64,000 nt of DNA. Origin: Microbacterium aurugineum (GTDB lineage Bacteria > Actinomycetota > Actinomycetes > Actinomycetales > Microbacteriaceae). A program made the position numbers and the translations under genes. Location: assembly GCF_023101205.1 (NCBI RefSeq), contig NZ_CP078078.1, positions 868,001 to 932,000 of the forward strand. Direction: 5' to 3'. Shown here piece by piece: positions 31,716-40,780 of the stretch (within the stretch, counting starts at the first letter, position 1; each line of letters opens with the position of its first letter). The notes below the pieces were generated by a model. The model was not told the DNA's origin and ran no database searches. It worked only from the letters and a program-made list of their open reading frames with translations.

Positions 31716-33001
31716 TCGATGTCCTCGTCGTCGTCGGTGACGGGAGTCACCCCGGTGATGACGGGCAGGCTCATCGTCTCGGTGGGTGGACCCATGATGG
31801 TGGCCTCGTCACGGCGGTGGCGCAACACCTCGTTGATGTAGCTCGTCAGGACCTCCGCGAGGGGCACGGAACGTCCCTGCGCCTGTGACAGGTACCACCG
31901 GTGCTCCAGTACCTGGTGGAACACCTCCGCGGGCTCGAGTTTGGCGCGCAGTTCGTACGGGATCGCGCGGACGACGGGCTCGAAGACCCGCGTGAGCCAC
32001 TCGTGCGCGTACATCTCCTCGTCGGACCACTGCTTCGTCGAACGGGCGCGGAACTCGTCGAGGTCGTTGAGCAGGCGCCGGGCCTGGTTCTCTTCGACGT
32101 CGAGCCCCGTCAGGCGGATCAGGCGGCGCTGGTGGTGACCGGCGTCCACCACCTTCGGCTGGATCTCGACGACCGTGCCATCCGCCGTCGTCGACATGGA
32201 CATCTCGTCGATGTCGAAGCCCAGAGCGTTGAGCCGCTCGACGCGTTCCGTGATGCGCCACGTCTCCGCGGCCGAGAACGACTCCTGGGCGGTCAACTCC
32301 GCCCACAGGGACCGATACGAGGACACGATGCCGTCGGCGATCGCGATGGCGTCCACACCGTGCTCCAGGCGGCCCCCGGCGGCGAGGTCCATGATCTCCC
32401 CGGCGATGTTCGTGCGGGCGAGGTCGAGGTCGTAGGCGCGTTGGCCGTCGGTCAGCCCCTCCTCGTGCAGTTCCCCGGTCTCGGCGTCGACCAGATACGC
32501 CGCGAAGGCTCCGGCGTCGCGACGGAACAGCGTGTTCGACAGGGAGACATCACCCCAGTAGAAGCCGACGTTGTGCAGGCGCACCAGGAGGAGTGCCAAG
32601 GCGTCCACGAGCCGGGTGGCCGTATCCGGACGGAGGACGCGGGTGAACAGCGCGCGATAGGGCATGGAGAAGCGCAGATGCGCTGTCACGAGGGCTGCCG
32701 GCAGCGGCTCCCCGTCGGCGTCCGTACGTCCGGCGATCACGGCGACGCGGTCGACGCAGGGGACATCGAGCCGAGCGAGGTTGCCCAGCATGTCGTATTC
32801 GCGTTGGGCCATCTCGGCCGTGGTCTCCTTCACCGCGATCACGCGGCCGGAGAGGTCGGCGAAGCGCACGAGATGGCGGGAAAGACCCTTCGGGAGCGAC
32901 ACGATGTACTCCGAGGGCCACTTCGCGAGCGTGGTGGACCAGGGGAGGGCCAGGAGACCCGGATCGATCTTGCTCGCGGTGATCCGCAGTGAATCGTGCA
33001 T
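31697..33001 (-). CDS. DUF4032 domain protein, kinase-like fold
   Basis: A 434-residue cytosolic protein. The N-terminal two thirds resemble a lipopolysaccharide/protein kinase fold: SLPKGLSRHLVRFA, VIAVKETTAEMAQREYDML (possible Lys of the nucleotide site) and FYWGDVSLSNTLFRRDAGAFAAYLVDAETGEL, which matches a catalytic-loop HGDxxxxN plus Mg-binding DxE region with Trp-Gly-Asp. The C-terminal part is DUF4032 (HEWLTRVFEPVVRAIP). The substrate is unknown. ATG 33001 has GGGAGC six bases upstream. It lies on the same strand after the msmK gene but beyond a terminator. Confidence 0.8.
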   Translation of the reverse strand: MHDSLRITASKIDPGLLALPWSTTLAKWPSEYIVSLPKGLSRHLVRFADLSGRVIAVKETTAEMAQREYDMLGNLARLDVPCVDRVAVIAGRTDADGEPLPAALVTAHLRFSMPYRALFTRVLRPDTATRLVDALALLLVRLHNVGFYWGDVSLSNTLFRRDAGAFAAYLVDAETGELHEEGLTDGQRAYDLDLARTNIAGEIMDLAAGGRLEHGVDAIAIADGIVSSYRSLWAELTAQESFSAAETWRITERVERLNALGFDIDEMSMSTTADGTVVEIQPKVVDAGHHQRRLIRLTGLDVEENQARRLLNDLDEFRARSTKQWSDEEMYAHEWLTRVFEPVVRAIPYELRAKLEPAEVFHQVLEHRWYLSQAQGRSVPLAEVLTSYINEVLRHRRDEATIMGPPTETMSLPVITGVTPVTDDDEDIDWRDLV

Positions 33002-33040
33002 GGTGCTCCCTGAACGCGGGGTGACGACGGAGACAGAAAG

Positions 33041-33081
33041 AGACGCGGCGCAGGCGACCGAAGTCAGCCTGCGCCGCGTCT
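33041..33081 (-). terminator. Terminator of the msmK/ugpC gene
   Basis: A perfect 15-bp stem (33041-33055 with 33067-33081) around an 11-base loop, followed on the minus strand by CTTTCTGTC. It lies 10 bases after the gene. Confidence 0.82.
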
Positions 33082-33091
33082 GTGGATCCGA

Positions 33092-34195
<1,104 letters not shown>

Positions 34196-34428
34196 CGTTG
34201 TTTCTCCTTCACCGGCAGGTACGTGCCGGACGATCCGTAGTGATGAAGCGGCGGAGTGAACCCGCCGTGACCCGACTCTGGGTCGGAATCAGTATGGCAC
34301 GAACCGGGGTACCTGGGTATTTCTCAGCCTGAATCGCTAGCATCGAACTCGGCCGCGCGCTGCGGCGATCGTCGCCGAGCGGCGGTCGGGGCCAACCCGG
34401 ACCCCCCTGGAGACTTACAAGAGGAACG

Positions 34429-35367
34429 ATGTCGAGCGACGAAACGCCGAACGTCCCCACGCCACGCAATTCCCGCGAGGTCGTGCGGGAGAAGGCTCAG
34501 AGAGTGCACGCCCAGCAGTCGCGGGCGCGCCTCATGCGACGGATCATCATCGGCGCCGTGGCGCTGGTCGCGGTGGGCGCGATCGGCACGGCGGTGACAC
34601 TGGCGGTGTCATCGCAGGTGTCCAAGCCGCGGCTCACGCCGACCGGCATGGAATCGGACGGCGTCGTCGTCACCGACGTCGAAGCCTTCGCCGGATCCGC
34701 TGCAGTACCCACGACCCCCACGCCCGAGCCGAGCGACGCGGGCGCTTCCGAATCTCCGACGCCGGAGCCGACGGCGTCCGAGAAGGTCGACATCCACGTC
34801 TACGTCGACTACCTGTCGCCCGACGCCGGAATGTTCGAGCGTGCCAACGCCCGCCAGCTCGCCGGATGGATCAAGGAAGGCGCGGTCACGGTCAGCTACC
34901 ACCCGGTGGCCCTGCTCACCGCGAGCTCGAACGGCACCAAGTTCTCGCTGCGTTCGGCTGCGGCTGCGGCGTGCGTCGCCACGCATTCGCCCGAGCAGTT
35001 CTACGCGTTCAACCACGAGCTGCTCGACGATCAGCCCGAGGTCGGCAGCGATGGTCTCTCCGACGAAGACCTCGCGAATCTCGCTCTCGCGGTCGGCGTC
35101 GGCAACGGCAAGGCCGTCCGCTCGTGCATCGAGGACGGCGACTTCGTCAGCTGGGCCAAGGAAGCCACGACCCGGGCGCTGGACGGCCCGCTCGCCGGTT
35201 CCGATGACCTGGTGCTGACCGCGACCCCGATGATCGTGGCGAACGGCGAGGCCTACGTCGGCGCCATGGACGATCCCGCCGAGTTCTCGCAGTTCGTCCT
35301 CAGCGTCGCCAGCGACGCGTCGCGCGAAACGCCGACCCCGACACCGACCTCCACACCCGCCCCCTGA
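34429..35367 (+). CDS. DsbA-like thioredoxin-fold membrane protein without catalytic cysteines
   Basis: A 312-residue protein. The cytosolic N-terminus is followed by a membrane anchor (about 37-62, RRIIIGAVALVAVGAIGTAVTLAV), a Pro/Thr/Glu spacer and a DsbA/thioredoxin_4 domain (about 120-300). The domain begins VDIHVYVDYLSPDAGMFERANARQL. Relatives have CPYC or CPxC where this protein has SPDA, so the redox pair is lost. Two other cysteines, in AAACVATHS and VRSCIEDGD, are far apart. The domain is therefore predicted to bind or chaperone, not oxidise. AGAGGAACG precedes the ATG. Confidence 0.82.
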   Translation: MSSDETPNVPTPRNSREVVREKAQRVHAQQSRARLMRRIIIGAVALVAVGAIGTAVTLAVSSQVSKPRLTPTGMESDGVVVTDVEAFAGSAAVPTTPTPEPSDAGASESPTPEPTASEKVDIHVYVDYLSPDAGMFERANARQLAGWIKEGAVTVSYHPVALLTASSNGTKFSLRSAAAAACVATHSPEQFYAFNHELLDDQPEVGSDGLSDEDLANLALAVGVGNGKAVRSCIEDGDFVSWAKEATTRALDGPLAGSDDLVLTATPMIVANGEAYVGAMDDPAEFSQFVLSVASDASRETPTPTPTSTPAP

Positions 35368-35380
35368 TTCGGAGGGGGTC

Positions 35381-35406
35381 GATGCCATCGCTAAGCTGAT
35401 GGCATC
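35381..35406. repeat. Inverted repeat over the tRNA-Thr(TGT) promoter
   Basis: GATGCCATC (35381-35389) and GATGGCATC (35398-35406) form a perfect 9-bp palindrome with an 8-base centre. The centre contains TAAGCT (35392-35397), a plausible -10 of the tRNA, with TTCGGA 18 bases upstream. It may instead be the terminator of the DsbA-like gene. Confidence 0.5.
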
Positions 35407-35407
35407 C

Positions 35408-35480
35408 GCCGACTTGGCGCAATTGGTAGCGCACCGTACTTGTAATACGGGGGTTACGGGTTCGAGTCCCGTAGTCGGCT
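35408..35480 (+). tRNA. tRNA-Thr, anticodon TGT
   Basis: A complete 73-nt cloverleaf. The acceptor GCCGACT pairs with AGTCGGC, the D arm is GCGC/GCGC, the anticodon stem CCGTA/TACGG holds CTTGTAA, and the T arm is ACGGG/CCCGT. The anticodon TGT reads ACA codons. CCA is not encoded. This is the second tRNA-Thr in the window. Confidence 0.96.
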
Positions 35481-35633
35481 CACGACACGCAGTGAAAAGC
35501 CCTGATGGGATGCCTCTCGTCGGCACGACGAGGTCTTGTCGCCGAGGGGGCGATGCGCTACTTTGAGCGCCATCCAGTGCGCGGTGCTCGGATCGATCCG
35601 ACCTTCGTCTCTGGCGGGAGTTCGGAGAAGTCG

Positions 35634-37979
35634 ATGGTTGCTGGATCCGAAGGAGTTCGGCCGATTCGTTCGGCACCGTTGCCGCCTGCGAGGGTGCTGC
35701 CCTTTCCGCCGCCGCCATCGGGAAGCGTCGCGGGGCGCATCATGCAGGAATCGACGTATTCCCCGAAGCCTGTCGAGTCGCATCTTCCCTCGGATGCGCC
35801 GAACATCCTGATCGTTCTGATCGATGATGCAGGCCCCGCATTGCCGACCTCGCTCGGCGGCGAGGTGAGCACGCCGACATTCGACCGGCTGCGTGACGAG
35901 GGAGTCGGCTACAACAGGTTCCACACGACGGCGATGTGCTCGCCCACGAGAGCGGCGTTGTTGACAGGGCGAAACCACCATCGGGTGGGGAACGGCCAGA
36001 TCGCCGAGCTGGCGAACGACTGGGACGGCTACTCCGGCCACATTCCGAAGAGCACGGCGACCGTCGCGGAGGTGCTTCGCAACTACGGCTACTCCACCGC
36101 GGCGTGGGGGAAATGGCACAACACTCCCGCGGAGGAGACCACCGCTGCCGGTCCTTTCGACAGGTGGCCCACCGGATACGGGTTCGAGTACTTCTACGGC
36201 TTCCTCGCGGGGGAGGCGTCGCAGTATGAACCGAACTTGGTGCGCAACACGACGGTCGTGCTGCCGCCGAAGACGCCGGAGGAGGGCTATCACCTGAGCG
36301 AGGACATCGCCGATGATGCCATCGGCTGGCTCCGCGCGCACAAGGCGCTCGCGCCCGAGAAGCCGTTCCTGATGTATTGGGCGAGCGGAGCGATCCACGG
36401 TCCCCATCACGTCACCAAGGACTGGGCCGACAAGTACAAGGGCAAGTTCGACGACGGGTGGGATGCGTACCGTGAGCGCGTCCATGAACGGGCCAAGAGC
36501 GCAGGGTGGATCCCCGCCGATGCCGAGCTCACTCCCCGCCATCCCGAAATGGCCGCATGGGATGACATTCCCGATGACGAGAAGCCATTCCAACGTCGTC
36601 TGATGGAGGTCGCGGCCGGTTTCGCCGAGCACGTCGACGTGCAGGCGGGCAGGGTCATCGACGAGGTGGAACGACTCGGCTACGGAGAGAACACCATCGT
36701 CCTCTACCTGTGGGGCGACAACGGCTCGTCCGGCGAGGGGCAGAACGGCACCATCAGTGAGCTGCTCGCGCAGAACGGCATCCCGAGCAACGTCTCCGAT
36801 CACATCGCCGCACTCGAAGAGCTCGGAGGACTGGACGCGATCGGCACGCCCGCGACCGACAACCAGTATCACGCAGGCTGGGCCTGGGCGGGTTCCACTC
36901 CCTACCAAGGGATGAAGCTTCTGGCATCGCACCTCGGGGGCACTCGGAACCCGCTCATCGTGAAGTGGCCCGCGCGGCTCCAGCCCGATGCGACTCCGCG
37001 TACTCAGTTCCACCACGTCATCGACGTCGTGCCGACGATCTACGACATCCTGGGAATCAGCGAACCCGACGTGGTGAACGGGATCCCCCAGGAGCCCCTC
37101 GACGGCGTCAGCTTCGCGTACTCGCTCGCCGATGCGGAGGCGGAAGGACGCCGGCACACGCAGTACTTCGAGATCATGGGGAGCAGATCCATCTACTCGG
37201 ATGGGTGGATGGCCTCCGCGATCGGGCCGCGTCTGCCCTGGGTGCAAGGCCTGCCTGCGGGTATCCGGACCTGGACCCCGGATGAGGACCTGTGGGAGCT
37301 CTACGATCTCGAGAACGACTGGAGCCAGGCCCACGACGTGGCGTCGGAGCACCCGGAGAAGCTCGCACAGCTCAAAGAACTCTTCGCCATGGAAGCGGCC
37401 AAGAACAAGGTGCTGCCCGTCGGGGGCGGGCTGTGGGTCGTCGCCCTCCATCCGGAACAGCGCATCGCGCCGCCGTACACGGAGTGGAGTTTCACGGGCG
37501 ACACGTTCCGCATTCCGGAGTTCTGCGCTCCCGCTCTCGGTAACAAGCCGAACGTGGTCCGGTTGGGCGTCACCCTTCCGGAGCGGGCGAACGGGGTTCT
37601 GTACAAGCTCGGGGGCTCGGGAGGCGGGCTGACGTGCTTCCTCGATGACGGTGTCCTCACCTATGAGTACAACCTCTTCCTCATCCAACGAACCACCATC
37701 GCGACAGAGTCGCCTCTCGCCCCAGGGGAGTCGGTGATCGAAGTGGTGACGGACTATGTGGAACGTCGACCAGGCGGTCCGCTGAAGGTCGTGCTCCGGG
37801 CCGACGGCGTCGAGGTGGCGTCCGGGGTGGTGCCGGTCAGCGCGCCCTTGCTGTTCAGTGCGAACGACTGCCTCGACATCGGGCGCGCATACGGCGGCCC
37901 CGTCTCACGTCGGTATGCGGATCGGATGCCGTTTCCTTTCGACGGCCTCATCGACGACGTGCACATCGCCTATCTCTGA
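35634..37979 (+). CDS. Large arylsulfatase (type I, formylglycine-dependent)
   Basis: A 781-residue sulfatase from ATG 35634. The modification motif is CSPTRAALLTGR, where the Cys is converted to formylglycine. Metal residues are in LIVLIDDAGP, DNGSSGEGQ and HHVIDVVPT. The length and the C-terminal beta domain (from about 590, TEWSFTGDTFRIPEFCAPALG to the end) match the roughly 780-residue aryl/choline-type sulfatases of actinobacteria. No signal peptide is seen, so it is cytosolic. GGAG lies seven bases before ATG 35634; the frame is open to 35505 but those residues look non-coding. It stands alone, 153 bases after tRNA-Thr, with no maturase in the window. Confidence 0.92.
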   Translation: MVAGSEGVRPIRSAPLPPARVLPFPPPPSGSVAGRIMQESTYSPKPVESHLPSDAPNILIVLIDDAGPALPTSLGGEVSTPTFDRLRDEGVGYNRFHTTAMCSPTRAALLTGRNHHRVGNGQIAELANDWDGYSGHIPKSTATVAEVLRNYGYSTAAWGKWHNTPAEETTAAGPFDRWPTGYGFEYFYGFLAGEASQYEPNLVRNTTVVLPPKTPEEGYHLSEDIADDAIGWLRAHKALAPEKPFLMYWASGAIHGPHHVTKDWADKYKGKFDDGWDAYRERVHERAKSAGWIPADAELTPRHPEMAAWDDIPDDEKPFQRRLMEVAAGFAEHVDVQAGRVIDEVERLGYGENTIVLYLWGDNGSSGEGQNGTISELLAQNGIPSNVSDHIAALEELGGLDAIGTPATDNQYHAGWAWAGSTPYQGMKLLASHLGGTRNPLIVKWPARLQPDATPRTQFHHVIDVVPTIYDILGISEPDVVNGIPQEPLDGVSFAYSLADAEAEGRRHTQYFEIMGSRSIYSDGWMASAIGPRLPWVQGLPAGIRTWTPDEDLWELYDLENDWSQAHDVASEHPEKLAQLKELFAMEAAKNKVLPVGGGLWVVALHPEQRIAPPYTEWSFTGDTFRIPEFCAPALGNKPNVVRLGVTLPERANGVLYKLGGSGGGLTCFLDDGVLTYEYNLFLIQRTTIATESPLAPGESVIEVVTDYVERRPGGPLKVVLRADGVEVASGVVPVSAPLLFSANDCLDIGRAYGGPVSRRYADRMPFPFDGLIDDVHIAYL

Positions 37980-38020
37980 TGGCGGCGGCGGGGTTCTGGT
38001 CGGGGTGGCGTCCACCCGGG

Positions 38021-38650
38021 TCAGATCTTGATCGGGAACGTGATCAACAGGGCGAGTCCGCACAGCACGATGACGCCGCTCAGGCCGAGGAACACCCGGC
38101 GTCGCCAGGGGACCGCCTGGTGCTGAGAGATCGCGGCGAAGAACAGGACGAGCGCGAACAGCACGGTGAGCAGGGAGTAGTTGTCGCCGCGCTGATTGTT
38201 GGTGAGCGCTTCGTCGAACTTCGCATCCGCTCGCGCGCTCAACTGCTCGGCTTCCCGTGTGCCGGGCGGCACGTATTCCTCCATCACGAACGGCCCGCGC
38301 GCGGCGCGCCCCTCTGCGGTCCATGCGTCGAAAGCCACCGCGAACTCCTCGGTGAAGCGTTCCTCGACGAAGCTCACCAGATCGTCCCGCCCGTCGGCTT
38401 CCGCGAGAACCCATTCCGTGTACAGCGTGAGGTCGTACTGTCGCGCAGCTTGGGCGGTGGACTGGGCGGAAGCCGCTTGAACGCGAGCGCTGGAGGCCTG
38501 GCTGAACGCGATGGACATCTCGCCGCCCCACTTCGAGGCCTCGAAGCCGCACCACGCCGTCACGACCGCGGTCACCGAGAGCAGGACGACCGTGACGATG
38601 TCCAGAACACGTGTCGTGGGGGTGGGCTCATCCGAGGCGCCTCTGTGCAT
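38021..38650 (-). CDS. Membrane protein of DUF4337 type
   Basis: A 209-residue membrane protein. One N-terminal helix (about 16-36, VLDIVTVVLLSVTAVVTAWCGF) is followed by a long helical extracytosolic or cytosolic loop (about 40-150), and two closing helices are at about 158-178 and 185-205. The pattern WCGFEASKWGGEMSIAFSQASSARVQAA matches small membrane proteins annotated as DUF4337-like. Function unknown. CAGAAT lies six bases before the ATG. It converges with the sulfatase gene; a short GGGTGG/CCACCC hairpin at 38003-38017 separates them. Confidence 0.72.
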   Translation of the reverse strand: MHRGASDEPTPTTRVLDIVTVVLLSVTAVVTAWCGFEASKWGGEMSIAFSQASSARVQAASAQSTAQAARQYDLTLYTEWVLAEADGRDDLVSFVEERFTEEFAVAFDAWTAEGRAARGPFVMEEYVPPGTREAEQLSARADAKFDEALTNNQRGDNYSLLTVLFALVLFFAAISQHQAVPWRRRVFLGLSGVIVLCGLALLITFPIKI

Positions 38651-38656
38651 GAGCCG

Positions 38657-38662
38657 ATTCTG
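38657..38662 (-). promoter_or_regulatory. -10 hexamer CAGAAT, leaderless-type promoter of the 38650 gene
   Basis: On the minus strand CAGAAT, six bases, then ATG at 38650. Confidence 0.4.
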
Positions 38663-38735
38663 CGGCCCTCGACGCGGGCGCTGCCGTTCTTCTCACCCGG
38701 ACGGGGTGACCGGCGGCACACTCACCCGATGGCAC

Positions 38736-39360
38736 TCAGAACAGGGTCACCGTGCGAGAGCTCGTCGTCCCGTCCGTCGGGTCGCCTGTGGCTCGGACCT
38801 CCACGGTGATGCCTGAATGCAGCGGGCTCGAGCCGAGGATGCCGAAGGTGACGTGGGTCACGCCCTGACCGGCCACCGACCCTGCGAAGACGAGTGTGTA
38901 GGACACTGTGCCGTCGCCGTTGTCGACCGCGCCTCCGGCCGTCCACGTCGGGTCGGTCGCCGGCAGCGCACCCACGACGGGGCTGCCGCCGCCGGCGTTC
39001 GCGATGATGGCGGGTGCCACGGCGCCGACATCGATCGAGGCGAACGTCACCACGACGACGCCGCTGGTGATCGGCTCGACAGGCAGCGAGACGGCCTGTG
39101 TGTCGTCGTTGCGCAGCTGGATCGATGCCCCGTAGTACTCGGGATCGATCCAGGTGCCGCCCAACATCGACTCGATCACGAACCGCCCACGCGCACCCCC
39201 CCGATGCGGCGGCGAGCGGTGTCGCGACAGCCGCAGCGATCACGGGAACCGACCATGCCGCACCAGCCAGGAGCGAGCGCCGTCTCACCTCGCCGTGTCG
39301 CTCCCTGGTCGCAGGATCCCCCGTGGGGAGGCCGTCGACGTGCTCTTCGCGCGGTGCCAC
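38736..39360 (-). pseudogene. Frameshifted Tat-exported beta-sandwich protein
   Basis: From GTG 39360 the frame reads a Tat signal (RRRSLLAGAAWSVPVIAAAVATPLAAASG) and then turns into low-quality sequence. From about 39195 to the stop at 38736 the next frame gives a good secreted domain: FVIESMLGGTWIDPEYYGASIQLRN through ITVEVRATGDPTDGTTSSRTVTLF. The two halves join exactly if the run of seven G (39202-39196) had six. The full protein would be about 207 residues. This is either a real mutation, slippage-based on/off switching, or a sequencing error. The domain family was not recognised. It starts four bases after the DUF7882 stop. Confidence 0.75.
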
Positions 39361-39364
39361 GGTG

Positions 39365-39679
39365 TCACGCCTCTTGCGGCACGTCGAGCACCTCGTCGAC
39401 GAGGCTGATTCCGCCCGTCGAGCTCGCGGAGTGCATCAGGTTCTGGATCCAGGTCGGATTCAGCTGCGGTGCCTCGGGTGCCTCGAAGGTGAAACGCAGC
39501 GGAATGGACGGGTGCAGCCAGATCGTCGAGCGTCCGGCGGGTTCGCCATCGGGATGACGCCAGGACAGGGTGAAGCTCTCGTTGCGGCGGAGCTTGGTCG
39601 CGATGACCACCTTCAGATGGGCGAGCGCGCGGTCCTCGATGTGGATCTCTTCGCCGTTGCCGTACTGGATCGTTCCCAT
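39365..39679 (-). CDS. DUF7882 family small protein
   Basis: A 104-residue cytosolic protein conserved in Microbacteriaceae. Recognisable blocks are IEDRALAHLKVVIATKLRRNESF, TLSWRHPDGEPAGRSTIWLHPSIPLRF and LNPTWIQNLMHSASSTGGI. Some databases call it ATP-dependent DNA ligase, but it has no ligase motif. Function unknown. TATCGT lies six bases before the ATG. The next gene downstream starts four bases after its stop, so they share a transcript. Confidence 0.82.
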   Translation of the reverse strand: MGTIQYGNGEEIHIEDRALAHLKVVIATKLRRNESFTLSWRHPDGEPAGRSTIWLHPSIPLRFTFEAPEAPQLNPTWIQNLMHSASSTGGISLVDEVLDVPQEA

Positions 39680-39685
39680 CCCCGC

Positions 39686-39691
39686 ACGATA
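39686..39691 (-). promoter_or_regulatory. -10 hexamer TATCGT, leaderless-type promoter of the DUF7882 gene
   Basis: On the minus strand TATCGT, six bases, then ATG at 39679. Confidence 0.5.
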
Positions 39692-39740
39692 GTCGCGATT
39701 CGCGCCTTTCGCCGATTTCGCGGCGTGATCTCGTATCCTG

Positions 39741-39766
39741 ACATATCACCTTAGTGGGTGATATGT
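39741..39766. promoter_or_regulatory. Operator-like inverted repeat upstream of ppk2
   Basis: ACATATCACC (39741-39750) and GGTGATATGT (39757-39766) form a perfect 10-bp inverted repeat with a 6-base centre. A second one, GTGGGT/ACCCAC (39754-39759 with 39768-39773), overlaps it. TATCCT (39734-39739), a possible -10 towards ppk2, ends one base before it, so a bound repressor would block transcription. The AT-rich palindrome is out of place in this GC-rich DNA. Confidence 0.6.
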
Positions 39767-39814
39767 TACCCACGCCGATCCTCCGGTGCCCGATGGAGTC
39801 GTACCGGGGGAGAC

Positions 39815-39853
39815 GGCGCAGGTGGCCGCCTCCCCGGTCCGGCCACCTGCGCC
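39815..39853 (+). other. Leader hairpin before ppk2
   Basis: A perfect 13-bp stem (39815-39827 with 39841-39853) around a 13-base loop, in the probable 5' untranslated region, 51 bases before the ppk2 ATG. No U tract follows, so it may control message stability or be an attenuator. Confidence 0.5.
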
Positions 39854-39904
39854 GCGGTGAGGCGCGGTGCGCTCGGATCGGCCGGTCGGGAAGGGACGTA
39901 CCTC

Positions 39905-40780
39905 ATGGGCGCATCGGACGTGGCCGCGGTCGCGACGGAGGGGCAGCACGGCCATCCGCCCACCGAGAAGCTCTCCGCGGCGGCATACGAACGCGAGAAG
40001 CGACTGCTCCAGATCGAACTCCTCAAACTCCAATCCCATGTCAAGAGCGCTTCCGAACGTGTGCTCGTCCTGTTCGAAGGGAGGGATGCGGCAGGCAAGG
40101 GAGGGGCGATCACGCGCTTCATGGAACACCTCAATCCGCGCGGGGCGCGGGTCGTCGCTCTCGACAAGCCCACGGATGCCGAGCGCACCCAGTGGTACTT
40201 CCAGCGCTATGTCGCACACCTGCCGTCCGGCGGCGAGATCGTGCTGATGGACCGCTCCTGGTACAACCGTGCCGGTGTCGAGCGGGTGATGGGCTACTGC
40301 TCGTCCGCCGACTACGAGGAGTTCCTGCAGACGGCTCCCTCGTTCGAGCGGATGCTCGTGGGATCGGGCATCCGTCTCGTCAAGCTCTGGTTCTCCGTCG
40401 GCGAGGCGGAGCAGAGGCGCCGGTTCCGGCGACGCAGCGCGGATCCGCTCACGCAATGGAAGCTGAGTCCGACGGATCTCGCCGGCGTCGATCGGTGGGC
40501 GGACTACACGGCGGCAGAGGAGGCGATGTTCATCCACACCGACACATCGGCCGCCCCGTGGATCGTCATCGCCTCGGACGACAAGAAGCGAGCGCGGCTC
40601 GAGGCCATGAGATGCGTTCTCGCCCGATTCGACTACCCCGGCAAGGACCCCCTGATCGCTCATGCTCCCGATCCGCGTCTCGTCGGGCGCCCGTCGCAGG
40701 TCCGGCTCGAGGAGGAGGCGAGCGGGAATGCGCAAGGCACCGCGGGCGGTTATGACCGACATGACTCGTATCGGCAGTAG
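39905..40780 (+). CDS. ppk2: Polyphosphate kinase 2 (PPK2 family)
   Basis: A 291-residue P-loop kinase that uses polyphosphate to phosphorylate NDP or NMP. Walker A FEGRDAAGKGGAI is near residue 60, the Walker B/lid region LMDRSWYNRAGVERVMGYC near 120, and the pattern LVKLWFSVGEAEQRRRFRRRSADPLTQWKLSPTD is diagnostic of PPK2 class I. ATG 39905 has AAGGGA ten bases upstream; the open frame continues to 39758 but reads through the operator palindrome and hairpin. It overlaps the next gene by about 29 bases. It complements ppk at 16121. Confidence 0.93.
   Translation: MGASDVAAVATEGQHGHPPTEKLSAAAYEREKRLLQIELLKLQSHVKSASERVLVLFEGRDAAGKGGAITRFMEHLNPRGARVVALDKPTDAERTQWYFQRYVAHLPSGGEIVLMDRSWYNRAGVERVMGYCSSADYEEFLQTAPSFERMLVGSGIRLVKLWFSVGEAEQRRRFRRRSADPLTQWKLSPTDLAGVDRWADYTAAEEAMFIHTDTSAAPWIVIASDDKKRARLEAMRCVLARFDYPGKDPLIAHAPDPRLVGRPSQVRLEEEASGNAQGTAGGYDRHDSYRQ

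Noticed and set aside
35408-37979. Genomic island integrated at tRNA-Thr
   Set aside because: No integrase, no direct repeat of the tRNA 3' end and no further foreign gene to the right were found; kept only as a weak possibility.
39365-39679. ATP-dependent DNA ligase (name used for relatives)
   Set aside because: At 104 residues it has no ligase KxDG motif or OB fold; the name appears to be a propagated error.
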